Assembly: GCA_037783415.1 (NCBI GenBank)
Contig: JAZGTN010000073.1
Location: forward strand, 3,038,001 to 3,102,000
Reading direction: 5' to 3'
Source of the DNA: Leptasterias polaris
Lineage: Eukaryota; Echinodermata; Asteroidea; Forcipulatida; Asteriidae
Length of the DNA stretch: 64,000 nucleotides
Shown here: positions 35,952 to 49,300 of the stretch, one piece after another
How positions within the stretch are numbered: the stretch's first letter is position 1
How the letters are laid out: each line of letters starts with the position of its first letter
Position numbers and translations under genes: made by a program
Notes under the pieces: model-generated
Seen by the model: the letters and a program-made list of their open reading frames with translations, nothing else
Told to the model about the DNA's origin: nothing
Databases searched by the model: none

Positions 35952-36250
35952 AGCCCTTTTCACACTACTCTATTTCCCGTGGGCAACCCCGTGGAATAAT
36001 GATTGTCTGCCCCCTGTTTGCCGCCTGTCTGCCTGGGCATACCCCGGGGAATAGCCACATTGCTCAGGAGTAGGGGTAAGCGGTAAAAACCCCAGGGTAT
36101 TCTTGAAACATGCAACAGGAACCTTGTGGAATAGGGACCTAGGCAGGGATAGTGTGAAAGTGCGCCGGGGTAACCGTAGGGTAAAAAAACAAAACAGGGC
36201 CTTCCTGGGCTGTATTCCATGGGGGTCAAGAGATGCAGTGTGAAAGGGCT
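35952..36250. mobile_element. MITE with AGCCCTTTTCACACT ends
   Basis: AGCCCTTTTCACACT at the left and AGTGTGAAAGGGCT at the right; the interior is rich in CCCCGGGG-type palindromes. Length 299 bp. Confidence 0.75.
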
Positions 36251-36960
36251 ATGGCTTATACTTACAAGTTGACACCCAAAAACAGCAGACCGTTGGTGGA
36301 AAGTAGACTTGTGTGAGGTCAGTGTAAGGGGTCTATATCATAATATTTTGTTAAAGTGATGTCTCTAAAAGGGAACAAAAAGATAAGCAGATATCTTATT
36401 TGTGATTTAACTGAATTTAGGATTTTCATCACTTTTTTATCACCCATTATTATAAAACGTATTGAAATAAATGTGAATGTACTTGTCAGAGAGCGCTGTT
36501 TGATGTTATTTTTGCTTACTGACATTGTCACTTTCTTTAAAAAAATTGTCATGTTTTGCATAAAAAGAAAAGGGTGGGGTTGACACTTTTGTCGACATTA
36601 GTTTTAAATAAATGTGTGGGACTACACATCATAGTTACGACCGTGTTTTAAAAGCTGATGTTATAATAAATTATATTTATTTCGTTGGAATTTTTTAATT
36701 TGTCTGTCCAAAGTCCTGTTTAAAGATGTCAAATAAAAATCTCGCCTGTTGTCTGAACGAATCCCCCCCCCCCATTATATATATATTTTTAAATTAAAAT
36801 AAAATAAAGAATAAATACAAATTGAATAATAAATTGCAATGAACAGCCGCAGAGTTACGCTTTTCTTGTGACGACGCTCCTACGAAGCGCCCGACAAGCG
36901 CCCTACAATCGGTCGAAAGTTTTTTAGCGTGCACACGCGCACAGCGGTCACTTTTTGTTC

Positions 36961-37068
36961 AGCCAATCAGCGTTGACATTCAGTACTTCCCTTCCAGGGG
37001 TCACTGACGTACGCAGAGAGCTAGCTAACGAGCGAACGGCGCGCTGCCCATGGGTTTAGCCTATATAA
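36961..37068 (+). promoter_or_regulatory. Probable promoter of the CD225 gene (CCAAT and TATA-like boxes)
   Basis: An NF-Y type box AGCCAATCAG lies at 36961-36970 and a TATA-like TATATAA at 37062-37068, about 240 bp before the ATG. The stretch 36840-37050 is richer in G+C and CpG than its surroundings. I saw no clear interferon-response element, which would be expected upstream of a vertebrate IFITM gene. Confidence 0.5.
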
Positions 37069-37301
37069 CTTATAAGACTCTTCCTCTGTGCTTTGTACGT
37101 CATATAAAACAAAACGATTGTACCACATTTGTTTTTCGATCCATATAAACGTCAGAGTGAAGGTAGCAGGCTCGCATCGCACATCGCACATAGTGATTGT
37201 TCATACTGACAAGACTGACTTCGTTGACGGTTGAGTTTAATTGTCGCCAAGTTGAGCCTGCTTTTTGTGTGTTTCATCCACCCCACGGACATAAATTCAC
37301 G

Positions 37302-40300
37302 ATGAGCTCACCGCCACCAGGTAAGACTGCATACCGCTACTTTCAATATTGCATTGGTGATTCAAAACATGACACAAAAAATAGTTTTTTTAAATAGTTT
37401 CTACTGAAGCCACTCCTTTCTAATTCTGATGACAAAGACATTGACTGACTTGTCGGTAAAATTTTGGTGATATATATAAGTTGTTAGAACAAATCGTAAC
37501 CCTCGATCATCCCCGACCTCACGACAGCATAGCTTGTCTACTTCTGCACCCCCGGCCCCCCCCCCCCCCCCCCCCCAATAAAAAAAACTTAAAAAGTACG
37601 TAGGCCTAAATGCTGATTAGCTGGCTTGGAAATGGCAAGATACGGTTATCGCATCCAAGTTTTGGTGTTAATAAACTTTCGGATCGAGGTTGTAGAGGAA
37701 CTTCCGCAAAAAATGCGGACGTGAAAGAAAACAACCAATTGCTTCATTTATACACGCCGCCACCAATATACAAGCTACCAAAAAGCTATCTTTTGTGAAA
37801 AAAACTACCAGCACCAGCAGGCCGTAACGTCCTACGGTAGGTTAAATTAAGAAAACAAAGAAAATTACTTGCTTGGGTTTAGGTGAGAGGGAAACCCCAA
37901 AACAAAAGTAAGGAAAACCCACGATAATCAGTAGAAACATCCAGTAATTAACCGAGGAATCATATCCAAGGCAAGATTCGACTTCGAGCCTTTTAGATGT
38001 GAAAGGCGCCGTGGCAATTAGATACCGATAAACCAACCAGAAACAAAAATGGGCAAATAATTTGAGTCAATACGGCTCAATTTCACAAAGCACTAAGATT
38101 CATCTTAAGATGAGTTTTCAGTATTACCATATAGTGATTTGTGTTGTGCCATCACACTTTGCTTAAAGTTGGTAAGATTGAAAATAAAAATGTTCTCAGA
38201 ATTGCACATAACTTACATGGTAAGATGGTCGTGGTGGAAAGTTCCCTTGAAATAGTTTTGTTTGAAATGCTAATAGGATTTTAGGCAATGAGTAAAACAA
38301 TTAGTCTTTATCAATGGTGATAAATAAAATGTTTGAAAACAGTGCTAACAGGTTCATATTTAACTGCATTTTTTCACATTTGGTTAATTTTCAAATTTAA
38401 AGCTTAAAATTGTCATTAGTCCGAAAACTGCAATCGAAACAGGATTTTAAAGCAACAAATTTTTCTTTACCATTTTTTCCTCCAAATTGTAAAAAACATG
38501 CTCCAGATTTTACAAATCAATCTAATTTTGCTAAGCTAACAATTTAAAAGTTGATAAATTCAAGTTATTTGTTAGCAATATAACGCACATTTTGTCATGT
38601 TTGAGGTCCAAGGGATAAACAAATCTATCCCCTCCTCTTTTTCGCATTGGTTTGAGCAGCAAAGGATAATAAATTCTATCCCTTCCACTTTTCGGCTACA
38701 TAGGTTTGAGGAACAAGGGATAGAAAATTCTGTCCCCTCCTCATTTCGGCTGGATTTGAGGAACAAGAAATAGAAAATCCTATCTACTCCTCATTTCCGC
38801 TGGGTTTGAGGAACAAAGGATAGAACATTCTATCCCCTCCCCCTTTCTGCTGGATTTGAGGAACAAGGGATAGACAATTCAGGCCCTTTCCTAATTTATA
38901 ACAACTCGAACCAAAAATACTTTTATTTTTGTCAGCTTTCCCAATAATGAAGTATAGGCCTACATTGTAAATAAAAGGTGTGCGTATTTTTCTTTGATGT
39001 CATGATGCAATAATAGTTTTTAGTACAACATGTGGCAAATTGTTTTGCTAACAAAAAGGGAATCCATCAAATAACTGTTAAAAATATCTTTTTAAGTGCA
39101 CCAGATTCTAACTTTGTTTCTCCAGCAAAATTTTATAGAGAAAAACAGCATGATTTTAAAATTTTAAAGACAACTTCAATAAAACAACTTCAATAAAAAA
39201 TGCTAAATATTTAAAAAATAAAGTGAAATTTGAAAATGTTTTGTTAAAAATGAACCTGTTCATTATAATTGTTTTCTTCTTTCTGTTTTCTCATGATTCC
39301 GATGACCGATTTAGCTGAAACGTTCACAGGTTTGTTATTTCATGTATGTTGGGTCAAATCAAGTGTGGATACAGGTCTATGACGATTACCAATGTTGTAC
39401 ATTGTCTTTAAAAAAAAGATTGGTACACACAGTACTAGATCAATTACTCTTTGTGGAATCATCAGGACCACGGAATATGTGATGAAATAGCCCGAAAAGT
39501 CTATTAAACCCCATAGGCCTACCATAATTACAAACAAGCCCTAATTTGCTATAAATATTTTTATACTTTTTATTCCAAAGGACCAAATCGGCTAATAGGC
39601 TGAGTGTTTTTATATCCTAGCAACCAGGAATACATACATAAATACATTGTCAGTATAGGCCTATCGGAAACGTTACAGGTCCGAATGAATACATGCCTGG
39701 AATTACACGGAGGCCTCTAATTGCCATCGCATTATGGCCTTGGTGCCCCTTCAAATGGACTTTCAAAAAAGAAAATGGCCTTGCTCTCTCAAAAAAAGAA
39801 ACACCATAGGCCTTCATTTATTCTTCATTAACCACTTTACAAAAGACAAACCGTACCGGGGGGGGGGGGGGGATACAGTCAGAGTCTTCAACACTACGCC
39901 CACTAAAATTATTTTTGCGACCAGGGATGGCTCGCAGGAAAATAAAAAATCTTTCTTTGTTCCTCACAGAAATTCAAATAAGGTCTCACTTGATGATGCG
40001 GAACTAAATGAGAATGACCTCGTATTATGCAGGCCTGGACTAACGCGGGGGCCAGGGTGCATGGCAACGATATGGTAGCCAAGAAGGGACATCGCATATT
40101 GCAAAACGTGGGCGCATACAATAATTTGACAGATGCACACATACTCAAGGACGATTTCATGCCATCGCATGCGATATCCCTTCAGGGCCACCAAACAATG
40201 GCTTCTGTTATCTTGGTCTTGGCGTTAGTTTGTGCCCCTTCCTTTTAAAGTGTCTCGAAGAATTTTTTTAGATTTTTAATAGATTTGGAAGCGCCCTTTA

Positions 40301-43300
40301 GACAATAGTCTTGCAGTTTTCTCCCACAAAGATTCCAGGCCGAGGCCTATATGTGCTTTGTCATATTGTCATATTGTGCCATGATGAAGAAAATTGGAAG
40401 GGACACATGTTTAAGAGTAGGCCTAAAGACAAAGTGAGGATCGACAACTTTTGAATACTTCTCAGAATGAAAGCTCACCGATTATAAAATTAATCTCAGT
40501 GTCAAATTCTTCAGAGAAATTTGTGTTTGAAATTTTGTCGAAGATTTGCCGCAATGGCTTTCACGAGTGAATCAAATACAATTGTATTTACTATAGTCTT
40601 TAAAAACAAACCCTTTCCCCCCCAGAAAACAAAACCAACGATGTTTCCCTTCAAATAGATAGGTTGCAGTATGACGTAAGTCGGCCATCTTTACGGGCAA
40701 TTTGGAACACACAGTCATGCGTTACGCGTGAGAACGGCGTGCAGCACGCGCACATTTCACCAAACTCATTGCATGATTGGTTAGTGTAAGACGCGGCTGC
40801 GTTAATAATTTGAGCGCTTGACGCGCCTGCAAGCCAAAATGCGATTTGCCCGTAAAGATGGCGTCTACTGGGAACTATCTATAAGTGTTTTCATTTCTTT
40901 ACAAATAGGCATACTTTGGAGGAATGGTTATAGTCAATCTTGTTTTTAAAAGGTCACGGTTGTTTAGCGAAATAATAGTGGACACACCGATATTCCATTC
41001 ATAGAAACGAATAAATAAATAACTGGATACAATAATTGTTTTGTTGTATGAGTCACCAGCAACAAATAGGTGTCAAGAGCACAGGGCAAACTATTTCATA
41101 ATCAAGCAATATTACTGAATGTCCTATAGATAGTTCCCAGTAGACGCCATCTTTACGGGCAAATCGCATTTTGGCTTGCAGGCGCGTCAAGCGCTCAAAT
41201 TATGAACGCAGCCGCGTCATTCACTAACCAATCATGCAATGAGTTTGGTGTGAAATGTGTGCGTGCTGCACGCCGTTCTCACGCGTAACGCATGACTGTG
41301 TGTTCCAAATTGCCCGTAAAGATGGCCGACTTACGTCATACTGCAACCTATCTATAGGAAAAAAAGTAATCCTCAGAAATTTAAATGTGCTAAACAAATA
41401 GTAGGCGTGTACAGTCTAAATGAGTCACAAGCACATTGTGTAAGTTCTTGCCAAATTGATCATGAAGTAGGCCTATCATGCCTGCAGCAAACTGTTTTGA
41501 CTGTGTTTGCATGCTTTTCAGATTGAAATTAACAAAGATATGCCATGTGGTCCTTGGCCTATTTCCGTTTGAAAGATATAGGACAACAAAGGATAACAAA
41601 ATCAATGCGTTCATGCATAATCCTCTGCAAAAGTACCGCTGTTTGCTTGATGTGGTGGACTGTATTCCGATTCCCCTGGGGGAAATAATTACACCACCCA
41701 CTTTTGAAATTAGAGTTTTAATAATAATAATTATTATTATTATTATTATGCACTTAGATACGCTATTCATAGTATAACTATTATCACAGCGTTTACAATA
41801 GTAATGAGCAATATATCAACAAATCATTAAACGTTATATAAACAAAACAACAATTAAGGTATGTTTTGAGGATCTTCTTAAACACATTGACTGATGGAGT
41901 TCGTTTGTCTAATACCATGCCCGCACATGGGGGGAAGAGGGTGAACCCATGTTCTCACATGCTTTACGTCCTACCTATAACCAACACGCATTTGTCCACT
42001 TATACAGAAGTAGGCCAAAATAATACCCCTAAAATCCTCTAAAAATTTCCTGAGATTCCAAGCACACATTGAAGACACAATAGACGGGGGATAGTTACAT
42101 GCCCCATAAATCGAACACCACTAAATGTTCGTTTGCATGCTGGCGAGTGGAACGCAGGAATTATAATTCAAATATTTTAATGAATCCCAACGCGATCGGC
42201 ATCGTGGTGTAATCATTGCGGAAAAACACCCGCTGTCGTTCCCAAGGACATCGCTTATATAAATCGACGTCCATTTATACTAATGCCGGCTTTCAATACT
42301 GTTTTGAACGTGTTACAAATAACTGTTGTTCCATTCTATTATTGAGTGACATAGACCTATTGTAACCAGGGGCGGATCCAGGATTTTCCAAACGGGGGGG
42401 CGTGAAAATTTACCAAGCAGCAAATGGTGAATGCAATATGTGGCGCCTACGAGCGCATAATGCGAACCCCTAACGGCATGGGCCGGTTCCGGGGCCCGCA
42501 ATGCTACGAAACAGGATTTTAGATGCTCTGTGGTACGATCTCATGCAATATCCGACCACTTAAACCAATTTTGTTTTTGCAAGATCATTATTAAAACATT
42601 ATTTTCGAGTTGGGAGTCATCGATTTGAATCGGCCATCCTGAGTTATAAGATCAAAATGCAGGCTACAACTTATACTTATTCAGGGGGGAAAACTGTTGG
42701 CGAGTTAAACGATAGTGCAATTTTTAATATAACCAAATAGGGTCTCTTTGTCATTTAGTTTTCACATACTTGAGGATTAGAATGTGACACAAAATAACAA
42801 GCTGTGCCTGTCTTCAGTGACAGCGCGATCGAGCAACAATAACATTAATGTACGACAAGGTGAGGGTAGGCCTACTAGAGGCCTATAGCCCCCTCCCCCA
42901 GCCCTACATCGTTGTACTATCTGCACAATTGATAATGACTAGTTTGAAAGAAACACAACGGATATTTACCCTCTTTCTTGAATACGAAAAAAATCTGTGA
43001 TTTTCTAAACAGAGTGAGACACCATGATTATACGATGCTATGTCTTCACTAGCCCCATGGTATAGGGCCAATCCACTTCGTTCGTATCCTTGCCAATTGG
43101 GCCTAAGTACCATTGCAATCCTATTTTGTGCCCGATGTAGTTTTTAATCCGGGTTATGAAACTTACCGATCGAATGCTACTGTAGGCCTACTTGTAGAAA
43201 GCCCAAATGCTAAACTTTTTTTTTAAACATCACAGATTTTTGGGGAAAATTGATTGCCTTTCTAGTCGCGAGAGTGAATTTTTTGATACCGCGTATTAAC

Positions 43301-46300
43301 AACTTGCGCGAGAACCTAGTTGGGTTCCCTTAACAATTTCACAACATTTTAACTATCTATGGGGACCAGACTGATTTACATAACGCGCTGAGCATATTAT
43401 AGACCTTTCTTTTGCAACGTCACAGCCCGAGTTTTTGCCAACCCAGGTTGAAAAACTATGGAAAGCCATAACTGCAAATCAAAAACAGATTGCCACATCA
43501 CAGTTTGTAGCAGTGTTTACACAAAATATTCAAAAATAGTGTTGAATTTGTTGGAAACAAATCAACCAATCATGGAAGGGATTTCCGTTCATGAATCTTT
43601 ACAGAAAATGTTGAATTTGGTCACAACATTTTTTAACACGAATGAATGTTTTGGCAACATTCGGCCGTCCATGCCAACCGGCGCACTTTGTTTATCCTCA
43701 ACAAAAGAAAGGTCTATATCTTTCCCAGACGGGCGTGAGATGCGCACAGCATTACACGTATTTCACAAAACCTTGATTGCGCTCGGCGCGCTGACTAAAT
43801 CAGTCTGGTCCCCATTAAATATCAGCAGTTGATCGTCTAACTGTTGTGGATTGTTGAGGGAACCTGACAATGGTTTTCCCGCAAGTTAATAAGTGGGGGA
43901 AAAATCACACTCGCGACTCGAAAAGCAAACAATTTTCCCAAAAGATCTGTGATGTTTAAAAAAAAAAATCAGCATTAGGGCCTTCTACAAGTAGAGTAGC
44001 ATTCGATCGGTACGTTTCATAACCCGGATTAAAAATTAAATCGGCCACAGAAAAAAAGGATGCACTGGGCCAAGGATACGAAGTAGATTATCCCTATTCA
44101 TGGGGCTATGTCTTCACTAGTTTCCGGAAGTTCGTATTGTAAAAGTCACATTGTATTTAGCGCGCGCGAGTACTGACTTTCCATCCAGAAACTTCTTTGC
44201 ACAATGTACACACACACAGGTGGCATGCATGGTCGACTCACGATGTGGGTGAATGATCTTCACGCCCCCGGATCCCCGCGCCAGGCATGTTCAGTGTGTG
44301 AGAAAAACACACTTTCCACACCGTACACAAGATTCACGTGAGACAATGTCTGACAGTGAAATAATAGTGGTCCACAAATGAAACAAAGTGTACTAGGTAC
44401 GGATTTTTAAGTAGCTTTTTTGAAATAAAATACTAGGTAGGGCCTTAGTCATTAATTGTGTTTCTCCCTCACTTTTCTCCTTGATGGTGTCTCTTTTTTT
44501 TTTTTTTTTTTTTCTCAAGCAAAAGGGGGGGGGGGCGTGCGCCCCCCACGCCCCCCCCTGTATCCGCCGCTGGTAACTTGTGATAAATATGTTTAAATAC
44601 CGTCTGTTCGTTTGCTTGTCTGGTGCTTTGTTTGTTTTAGGCTTATTTATTTATTTATTTATTTATTTGCATTTGGGGTCGACAACTAGGCCCAATTTCA
44701 TAAAGATGTACCGATAGCACTTTCTTGTGCTAGTATCATGCAGAAAATCATTCGTAAAGCTAAGATTTTGTAAACCGTGTGCGTGTTTGCAGCGTTTTTT
44801 CCCATATAATGATAAATTGATAAGCGTGTGTGATTTGAATTCATTCCATCAACAAACCCCGAATGTACACAATGGATTTGCATCATTGTTGTGTCACCCA
44901 TCTGCTTAAATACAGAAACCCACATCAAGTTAACGTGCCTTTTGCTTTGCTAATGGTAGCAGTGTTTAATAGAAATTCTGTAAGCAGTAATCGTCTGCTT
45001 AGAACGTAAACTCCGCGTTGCCTATAAGTTCGCATTCAGAACACACAAGGACTGACTCCCGAAATGCCACACCCAAGATTATTGAAACGATGACGTCAGA
45101 TGAATTTGGGTCAATACCCAACATCTGCCCAATATAGGATCCCTTAACGTAATTCATTCCTGTTTTCCTCGTCCCCACATTTTAAAAGCACAAACCCATA
45201 TATAGGCTGCTATCAGAATCACCATTATGACAACAGCCGCAGCCTCTAATCCAGACACAAAACCGTGTGCTTAGTTTACTTTTCTGCTTACCAAAACAAT
45301 TAGCAGGGAATCAGTCAAAAAGTATATAGTCATTACATGGTATTTTACATGGTAACATGTTTTTGCTAAGCAATTTTATCTTTCTTAAGCAATTTGCATA
45401 ATTGCTTTTTAAATTAAATTGAACGCAGACAACATTTGGTAAACATTTCAAAGACCGGGGCCCAATTTCATAAAGCCTGTAAGCACAACAACTTGCTAAG
45501 CATAGACAAAAATTGCTTAGCATAAACAGGTTACCAGCCAACATTCCATAAAGGTTACACTCTTGCGAATGGTGCCCCACTCAATTCTTACTTAGCAAAA
45601 GAAAAGTGCTAAAGCATTATTTTCTGCTAAACAGCTTTAGAAGTTGGGCACACGCTCCACAACTCCATTTCAAACCCGTGAAAGTTTAAGCTCAATCGGT
45701 CATCTGAGTCACAAAACTTAGTAGTTTTTCCCTATTCACAAACATCAATTTTTGGACGGATAACAAAACTAATTGTTGTACTCAAAAACTGTAGGCCTGG
45801 TATTTTATGTACAAATATTTCAAGGGAAGTTTTCCAACATGAACATACGTTTTTTAGGAGCAAATCTCATGTGAACGCAATATGTAATTTTTTAATATTT
45901 TCCATCCTACCAATGTTATGCAAACCCTTAATCAATCATTATTTTTAACTCGAAACAATTACAAAATTCAAATTAATCTCAAAAAAGCCACATTATGATC
46001 TGTTCGAGCTAGAGTGTCACATGCAGGATGTTCTGTGCATAACATTGGTGAAAATAAAAAAGAAAAATGTTCACACAGCGTAGGCCTACATGGTATCAAG
46101 ATGGTCATGGTGGTGAACTCCCCTTGAGAAATGGGTAAATCAATTGGTTTATGATCTTGCTAGTCTAAAACTCAAGGTTTAAAAACAGTTAAAACATTTA
46201 AGGTTTCCCCCACTTTTTTTCTCGTGACTCCAATGACCGATTGAGCATAAACTTTCACAGGTTTGTTATTTCATAATTTGTATACATGTTGTGTCACATC

Positions 46301-49300
46301 ATGTGGATACTGTCTTTGACAATTACCAATGTGACACATTGTGCTTTAAGTACAATATACTTGTTGATGTGAACGGTGAATCACATTTTAACAGCGAATT
46401 TCATAAGACAATTTTCTGGGCGGAAATTCTTTCATCACGATGATGAAATATTCAACACATGTTAAATAATTTACTGTCGTTTTTTGTACAGACCTTTCAC
46501 ATGATGAGACAAATTGTGACTTTTTAGTTCAAGATATATATGACAATATCAGGCTTTCCAGTGGAAGAAGAAACTATATATGTTTAGACTGTGATGATAT
46601 CTCCAATAATAAAGGGAACAAAGAGCTAGAGGTGTGGTTTTGTTTATCTGCCTCCCCATGCGTTCCCCATGGTAACGCTTGTGTGTCAAGGATAGCGTCC
46701 TAAATTAACCTGCAGCGACTCGCTGCTATGGTGACGCATCTATTTTTACTTGTGGCGTTGGTTACCAATTAGACCTTTTCCTGTGTATGGTCATGTCTTA
46801 AAAGAAATGACCAGGAAAATGTGTATTGTATTACACAAGTATCCTAACGGTTAGAGAAGCCTACCACCGTTCAGTTTTTTTTTCTTCACCCCCACCCCCC
46901 TTTCTGCCGTTTTGCTATTATAGTGGTTTGGTGATAATTTTGCTATTGGGGCGACTTGAGGGCCTACAGAGACCAGTTCTGGCTCTGCTCTGATGATGTG
47001 TATTTGTGTTGCTGCTGTTTTTGTTTTGTTTGTTGTTTGTTTGTGTCGCAGTTAATTCATATTCCAGATTCAAAGGGTCTTTAAAATTTACTGGGCCCCA
47101 TCGAACCTAAGTTTTGTTACCACTGGGATTTTTGTTGGTTCGCGGGGGGGGGGGGGGGGGGGGCTCACAAGTCATAATTCACAATTCCATATTCTATATG
47201 TCTTGATATTTTACTGAACGGCCCTGAACCTAATCAACTACGATCATAACAAGCCACCTTTAAAAGAGATGTCAAGGTTTCATAAACAGTATCATATTTT
47301 TTCATTCTGTTGTATGATTATTCGGCTGATTTTCTTTTTGCCAAACTCAGTACGCGTACACACATTATTGTTCATTCTGTCCGCCCTGGTTTGAATGTGT
47401 TTTGTCAAGGTGTTGCTTTTTGATTGGTTGTGTATACCCCTGCCTCAGCCGCCATCATGGAGGCTAAATGGTAACGGGCACGTATTACGCATTACGCACA
47501 CCAGCAGTTAGCCAATGATAGGTCTGTCTTTGACCGCAGGAATAGGCCTCGAGTCTGTTCGAGCTTGTGCAAGAGCTTTCATTTTGTTGGTAAACAAACC
47601 GTGCTGGTTGGCCTGGACGGCTTACTGTTAACAAACCATTCAATTGTGATAAACAGATATTGGGGCAAAATTCAATATTTCTGCAAAATTTCAATTGAAA
47701 ATACACGTTCATGGTGTCGGAACATAGGGGTGTCAAATCATGACGGGGTGTAACCTTTTATTGTTAAGGACATGCTTCCAATGATAAACCAAAATTATGA
47801 ACCAATGATAGAACTGCCGTCGAATGCATTATGTGTGTTCCATTGTCGAAGACACGTCATGACGGGAAGCCGATCATCTCCACCTGAAGAACCAAAAGAT
47901 GAAGCAGAAAATACATCCGTAAAAAGGGGCTGGGTCGTCATGATCAAAGCAGGCCTCTATACATCTTTCTATGGCAACCTCACCGCCCGAGTTTGCCAAC
48001 CGAGGTTGGCGTATGGCCAATGGAAAGCAATAAATGCAAAACAAAAACAAACAGCCACAAATATTTAAAAATAGGGTTGAATTTGTTGGAAACAAAGCAA
48101 CCAATCATGGAAGGTATTTTATTTCATTGAAAGTTTGCAGAAAATTTTGTCAACACGAATAAATGTTTTACATTCGGCTGTCCATGCCAACCAGCGGGGT
48201 TTGTTTATCAACACTGCTGATAGGAGGAAGGCCTTACATGGAGTTATGACCTCTCACCCACTTACTGCACGCATGCGCCCCCACACGTAGTAACTATAGT
48301 GAGCGCATAGAGCATAGTGAGAGTATTATTATTCTATGAGTTACAGTTCTAATAGACCCCTTGCATAACGCGAAACGTTACAGGGTCGCACATTTTACGC
48401 ACACAGAACACCTATCGTTCACTGATCTGCCTCTCTTTGCCTCAGTGAGGGCGCTGTTTTACAGTGTGACGTCATATAGAACTTTAAACCAAGTCCCTTT
48501 ACATCTCACCTTGATGTGAGAACACAGTGGTTTTGAATACAAAAAAGCTTCCCTCTATATAAGTATGATTGTACTTCGGTTTTGAGGTTTCCAATCTAAA
48601 GTATTTTTTGCATGTTTTGCTTGTAGGATACGACAAATCGGGCTATGGGCAACAGCCACAACAGGTAAGCATGGACTGTTGGTAGAAAACCTTTCATAGT
48701 CGACAGCCATACTGTTATTTTATTATATTTAAAGGCAGGCTATACTTTTGATAATTGTCAAAGACCGGTATCCTCACTGTATTCCCGGACGTATGCATAA
48801 AATATAAAACCTGCGAACAGTTAGTCATCGAAAGTTGCAAGAAAGTAATGAAAAAGAGAGGGGCAGAACAAAATCGAAAAAAAACCCACACCCTCTATTG
48901 TTGCATAGAATTTGTGTGTTTTCAGATGTCATTAGAAAGGCTTCACGCATGATCTGAATGCTCTATAATTAAATTTGTGTGTGTGAAAATTACCTCTTTC
49001 TCTAAAACTATAATACTTCAGAGAGGGTCTTTTCTAACAATGTTTTATAATATCAACAGCTCTACAGTGCTCTTTACCGAGTAAGTTTTTATGGTCATTA
49101 CTTTTTTGAAGCAACTCAAAAGATATACACTCCCTTTAACAAACAATGCCATGTATACATCGAGGCATGGAGGAGAGAACAATAGTCGGGTACCTGTATA
49201 CAGATTTCTTAATTTTAATTTTATAGATCTGAGGCCGTTTTCGAAACGTCGGCTTGGGCTCAGTCCGCTTTTAAAAGGTGGATTTGAAGCCATAAATACA

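Larger units (their letters stand above)
33307..36840. other. EMC1-CD225 intergenic region
   Basis: It must contain the EMC1 3' UTR, whose end I cannot place. Otherwise it holds repeats: a fold-back with CCCCAATTTCATGGCTGC ends at 33344-33545, the family A copy, 116-bp repeats, the 213-bp duplication, a B-like element at about 35340-35660 and a MITE at 35952. Confidence 0.6.
42367..44572. mobile_element. Non-autonomous DNA transposon with CAGGGGCGGATCC end, hosting nested elements
   Basis: The left end CAGGGGCGGATCCAGGAT and right end CTGTATCCGCCGCTG are inverted repeats, each next to a G run. GTAAC flanks both sides (42362-42366, 44573-44577) as a likely target duplication. No transposase frame is seen. 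It contains the fold-back at 43049-44109. Superfamily uncertain. Confidence 0.75.

Noticed and set aside
38600..38885. Regular repeats resembling a CRISPR array
   Set aside because: Units are contiguous with no unique spacers, and the DNA is eukaryotic with introns.
43458..43832. 124-codon plus-strand frame, with a similar one at 61615
   Set aside because: It lies in a family C MITE present several times in the window; the frame is broken or differs in other copies.
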